In this document: piece after piece, positions 30,502 through 32,188 of the stretch
Position numbering within the stretch: the stretch's first letter is position 1
Layout of the letters: the number at the start of each line of letters is the position of its first letter
Assembly (NCBI GenBank): GCA_030428905.1
Contig: JAUIED010000042.1
Coordinates: forward strand, 1-32,188
Reading direction: 5' to 3'
DNA from: Gammaproteobacteria bacterium
Lineage (GTDB): Bacteria; Pseudomonadota; Gammaproteobacteria; Pseudomonadales; Azotimanducaceae
Length of the DNA stretch: 32,188 nucleotides
The notes under the pieces: generated by a model
Seen by the model: only the letters and a program-made list of their open reading frames with translations
Databases searched by the model: none
What the model was told of the DNA's origin: nothing
Program-made: the position numbers and the translations under genes

Positions 30502-32187
30502 CTACAGGTTGCGGCGTTTGAGTTCAGCCACCGCGTGATCGGCAGCGCGCGCGGTGAGCGCCATGTAGGTGAGCGACGGGTTCTGGTTGCCGGCGGAGGT
30601 CATGCACGCGCCGTCGGTGACGAACACATTCTTCGCGTCCCACACCTGGTTGAAACCGTTAAGCACGCTGGTGCGCGGGTCGCGGCCCATGCGCGCGGTG
30701 CCCATCTCGTGGATGCCCTGCCCCGGCGCGTAGCCGGCGTCGTAGGTGGCGACGTCTCTGACGCCCGCGGCTTCGAGGCTTTCGGCCATGTCGTTCATCA
30801 TGTCGTGGCGCATCAGCGCCTCGTTCTCGCGGGTCTCGCAGTCGATGGCGAGCACCGGCAGCCCCCATTTGTCCCGCACCGTCTCATCGATGCGCACCTG
30901 ATTGTCGTGGTAGGGCAACATCTCTCCGAACGCGGTAGCGCCGATAGTCCACGGGCCGGGTTCTGTCATGGCGTCCTTGAAATCGCCGCCCACGCCGAGC
31001 TCACGCACGGCGCGGGTCCAGTCCTCGCGCGCCGCGCGGCCCTGATAGCCAAAGCCGCGCACGTAGTCACGCTTGTCATCGCCGAGATTGCGGTAGCGCG
31101 GAATGTAGAAGCCGGTGGGCCGGGAGCCGAAATAGTGCTTGTGGTCCATACCCTCGATGCGTCCGCGGGCGCCGAGGCGAAAGTGATGGTCCATGAGGTT
31201 GTGACCGAGCGCTCCGGAGCTGCTGCCCAGGCCGCCCGGCCACAGGTCGGTGGCGGAACGCATGAGCAGCCAGGTGGAATTCAGCGTGGAAGCGCACAGG
31301 AAGACGATGCGCGATTGATACTCCGTGGTGTTGTTGGTCACCGCGTCCTGCACGCGCACGCCCACCACGCGTTGCGTGTCCTTGTCGTAGTTGAGTTCGG
31401 TGACGATGGCAAAGGGCCGCAGCACCAGGCGGCCGGTGGCCATGGCCGCCGGCAGCGTGGACGATTGCGTGCTGAAGTACGCGCCATACGGGCAACCCAG
31501 CCAGCAGGCACCGCGATACTGACAAGGTGCCCGACCAGGCAGCGGCTGCGTGAGGTTTGCGACCCGCCCAGGAATGATTCGGCGCACGCCGCCGAATCGT
31601 GCGGCCAGCCGACCGGCCACCTGCTCCTCCGCGCAGTTCAGCGGCATGGCCGGCTGGAACTCGCCGTCCGGCAGCTGCGGCAGGCCCTCGCGGGAGCCGC
31701 TTATGCCAGCGAAACGTTCCACGTGGTCGTACCACGGCGCCAGTTCCTCATAGCGGATGGGCCAGTCCACACTGATGCCTTCGCGGGCGTTGGCCTCGAA
31801 ATCCAGATCGCTCAGGCGGTAGCTCTGCCGGCCCCAGGTGAGGGAGCGGCCGCCCACCTGATAGCCGCGATACCAGTCAAAACGCTTCACTTCGGTGTAC
31901 GGGGAGTCCTGGTCGGACGCCCACCAGTCGAGATTCTTCTCATTGAGCGGATAGTCACGGCGGAGCACCGGGTAGGCCTCTTCCATGGCGTAGGTACGGT
32001 TGCCGCGGTGCGGATACTCCCAGGGGCCTTTGCGCGCATTGACGTAGTCTTTGATGTGCTCAACGTTCTTACCGCGCTCGAGGAGCAGCACGGTGAGACC
32101 ACGTTCCGTGAGCTCCTTGGCCGCCCAGCCGCCGGTGATGCCGGAGCCGACGACGATGGCATCGAAGCGTACTTCGGTTTTAGACAT
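30502..32187 (-). CDS. GMC-family flavoprotein dehydrogenase (glucoside 3-dehydrogenase-like)
   Basis: A 561-residue FAD enzyme. The N-terminal dinucleotide motif is AIVVGSGITGGWAAKEL (about 10-26), GGRSLTWGRQSYR is the second FAD contact, and the active-site pair is probably H493 (GIHEMGTARMG) and N536 (GNQNPSLTYM). A cysteine cluster, CQYRGACWLGCPYGA, is typical of the branch that works with gluconate 2-dehydrogenase subunit 3. That branch includes glucoside 3-dehydrogenases, sorbitol and gluconate 2-dehydrogenases. It lacks its own signal peptide, so export would depend on the partner encoded just downstream. The ATG lies one base from the window edge; the length suggests the gene is complete. 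Oxidation at sugar C3 is inferred from DUF1080 and isomerase genes nearby. Confidence 0.9.
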   Translation of the reverse strand: MSKTEVRFDAIVVGSGITGGWAAKELTERGLTVLLLERGKNVEHIKDYVNARKGPWEYPHRGNRTYAMEEAYPVLRRDYPLNEKNLDWWASDQDSPYTEVKRFDWYRGYQVGGRSLTWGRQSYRLSDLDFEANAREGISVDWPIRYEELAPWYDHVERFAGISGSREGLPQLPDGEFQPAMPLNCAEEQVAGRLAARFGGVRRIIPGRVANLTQPLPGRAPCQYRGACWLGCPYGAYFSTQSSTLPAAMATGRLVLRPFAIVTELNYDKDTQRVVGVRVQDAVTNNTTEYQSRIVFLCASTLNSTWLLMRSATDLWPGGLGSSSGALGHNLMDHHFRLGARGRIEGMDHKHYFGSRPTGFYIPRYRNLGDDKRDYVRGFGYQGRAAREDWTRAVRELGVGGDFKDAMTEPGPWTIGATAFGEMLPYHDNQVRIDETVRDKWGLPVLAIDCETRENEALMRHDMMNDMAESLEAAGVRDVATYDAGYAPGQGIHEMGTARMGRDPRTSVLNGFNQVWDAKNVFVTDGACMTSAGNQNPSLTYMALTARAADHAVAELKRRNL

Positions 32188-32188
32188 G

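Noticed and set aside
1-32188. tRNA, rRNA, riboswitch or intact transposase genes
   Set aside because: Read through both strands by eye for cloverleaf T-loop signatures and transposase motifs; none were convincing. A covariance-model search would settle the RNA question.

Overview
The window is about 32.2 kb of high-GC DNA (roughly 65-70% in most genes) with densely packed, often overlapping bacterial genes. The mix of families points to an environmental gammaproteobacterium: Bfd, an MltB-type transglycosylase, a delta-9-type desaturase, DUF3300, a YafY/WYL regulator, LarB/LarE and Tat-exported redox enzymes. I cannot place it to genus. No rRNA, tRNA, CRISPR array or intact transposase was seen.

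Left part (1-12.5 kb) is mixed housekeeping and accessory content. A very AT-rich leader precedes bfd. Then come a small membrane protein overlapping a MAPEG protein, a fatty acid desaturase, a secreted DUF3300 protein convergent with a CPBP membrane protease, and a YafY/WYL regulator with two matching 24-bp palindromes upstream. These are followed by a HIT protein and a 2-hydroxyacid dehydrogenase (minus strand), then DUF1330, acyl-CoA dehydrogenase, a lytic transglycosylase that appears to start at CTG, and a VOC protein (plus strand). A minus-strand group of two SDRs and a DUF3237 protein closes this part.

Middle part (12.5-16.7 kb) centres on nickel-pincer cofactor genes. A Tat-exported aldo/keto reductase with ferredoxin-like cysteines overlaps larB. 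larE lies 1.3 kb further on. The DNA between them is a lower-GC DHH phosphoesterase gene on the opposite strand, a palindrome-rich MITE-like element, and an 18-bp relic that looks like the last codons of a second larB just before larE. This suggests an ancestral larB-larE pair was split by insertion. larC and larA are not in the window.

Right part (15.8-32.2 kb) is a long plus-strand run starting with larE and joined by 1-4 nt overlaps: Gfo/Idh/MocA dehydrogenase, sugar isomerase-like TIM barrel, NupG-type permease, MaoC dehydratase, a double-length CaiB/BaiF CoA transferase and an NADPH-dependent reductase. It continues with a Tat-exported intradiol dioxygenase, a second, exported TIM-barrel isomerase, a DUF1080 (3-keto-disaccharide hydrolase family) lipoprotein and a dimethylglycine/sarcosine dehydrogenase-like enzyme. 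After a PPOX-family protein, a minus-strand pair encodes a Tat-signalled gluconate 2-dehydrogenase subunit 3-like protein and its GMC flavoprotein partner.

The likely theme of the right part is oxidative attack on glycosides. The exported GMC dehydrogenase would make a 3-keto sugar, the exported DUF1080 protein and isomerase would cleave it, the permease would import products, and the cytoplasmic Gfo/Idh and isomerase would return the sugar to metabolism. The co-transcribed ring-cleavage dioxygenase, CoA transferase, MaoC protein and reductase suggest that an aromatic or acidic aglycone is consumed by the same operon. That combined pathway is inference, but it is the most interesting system here.
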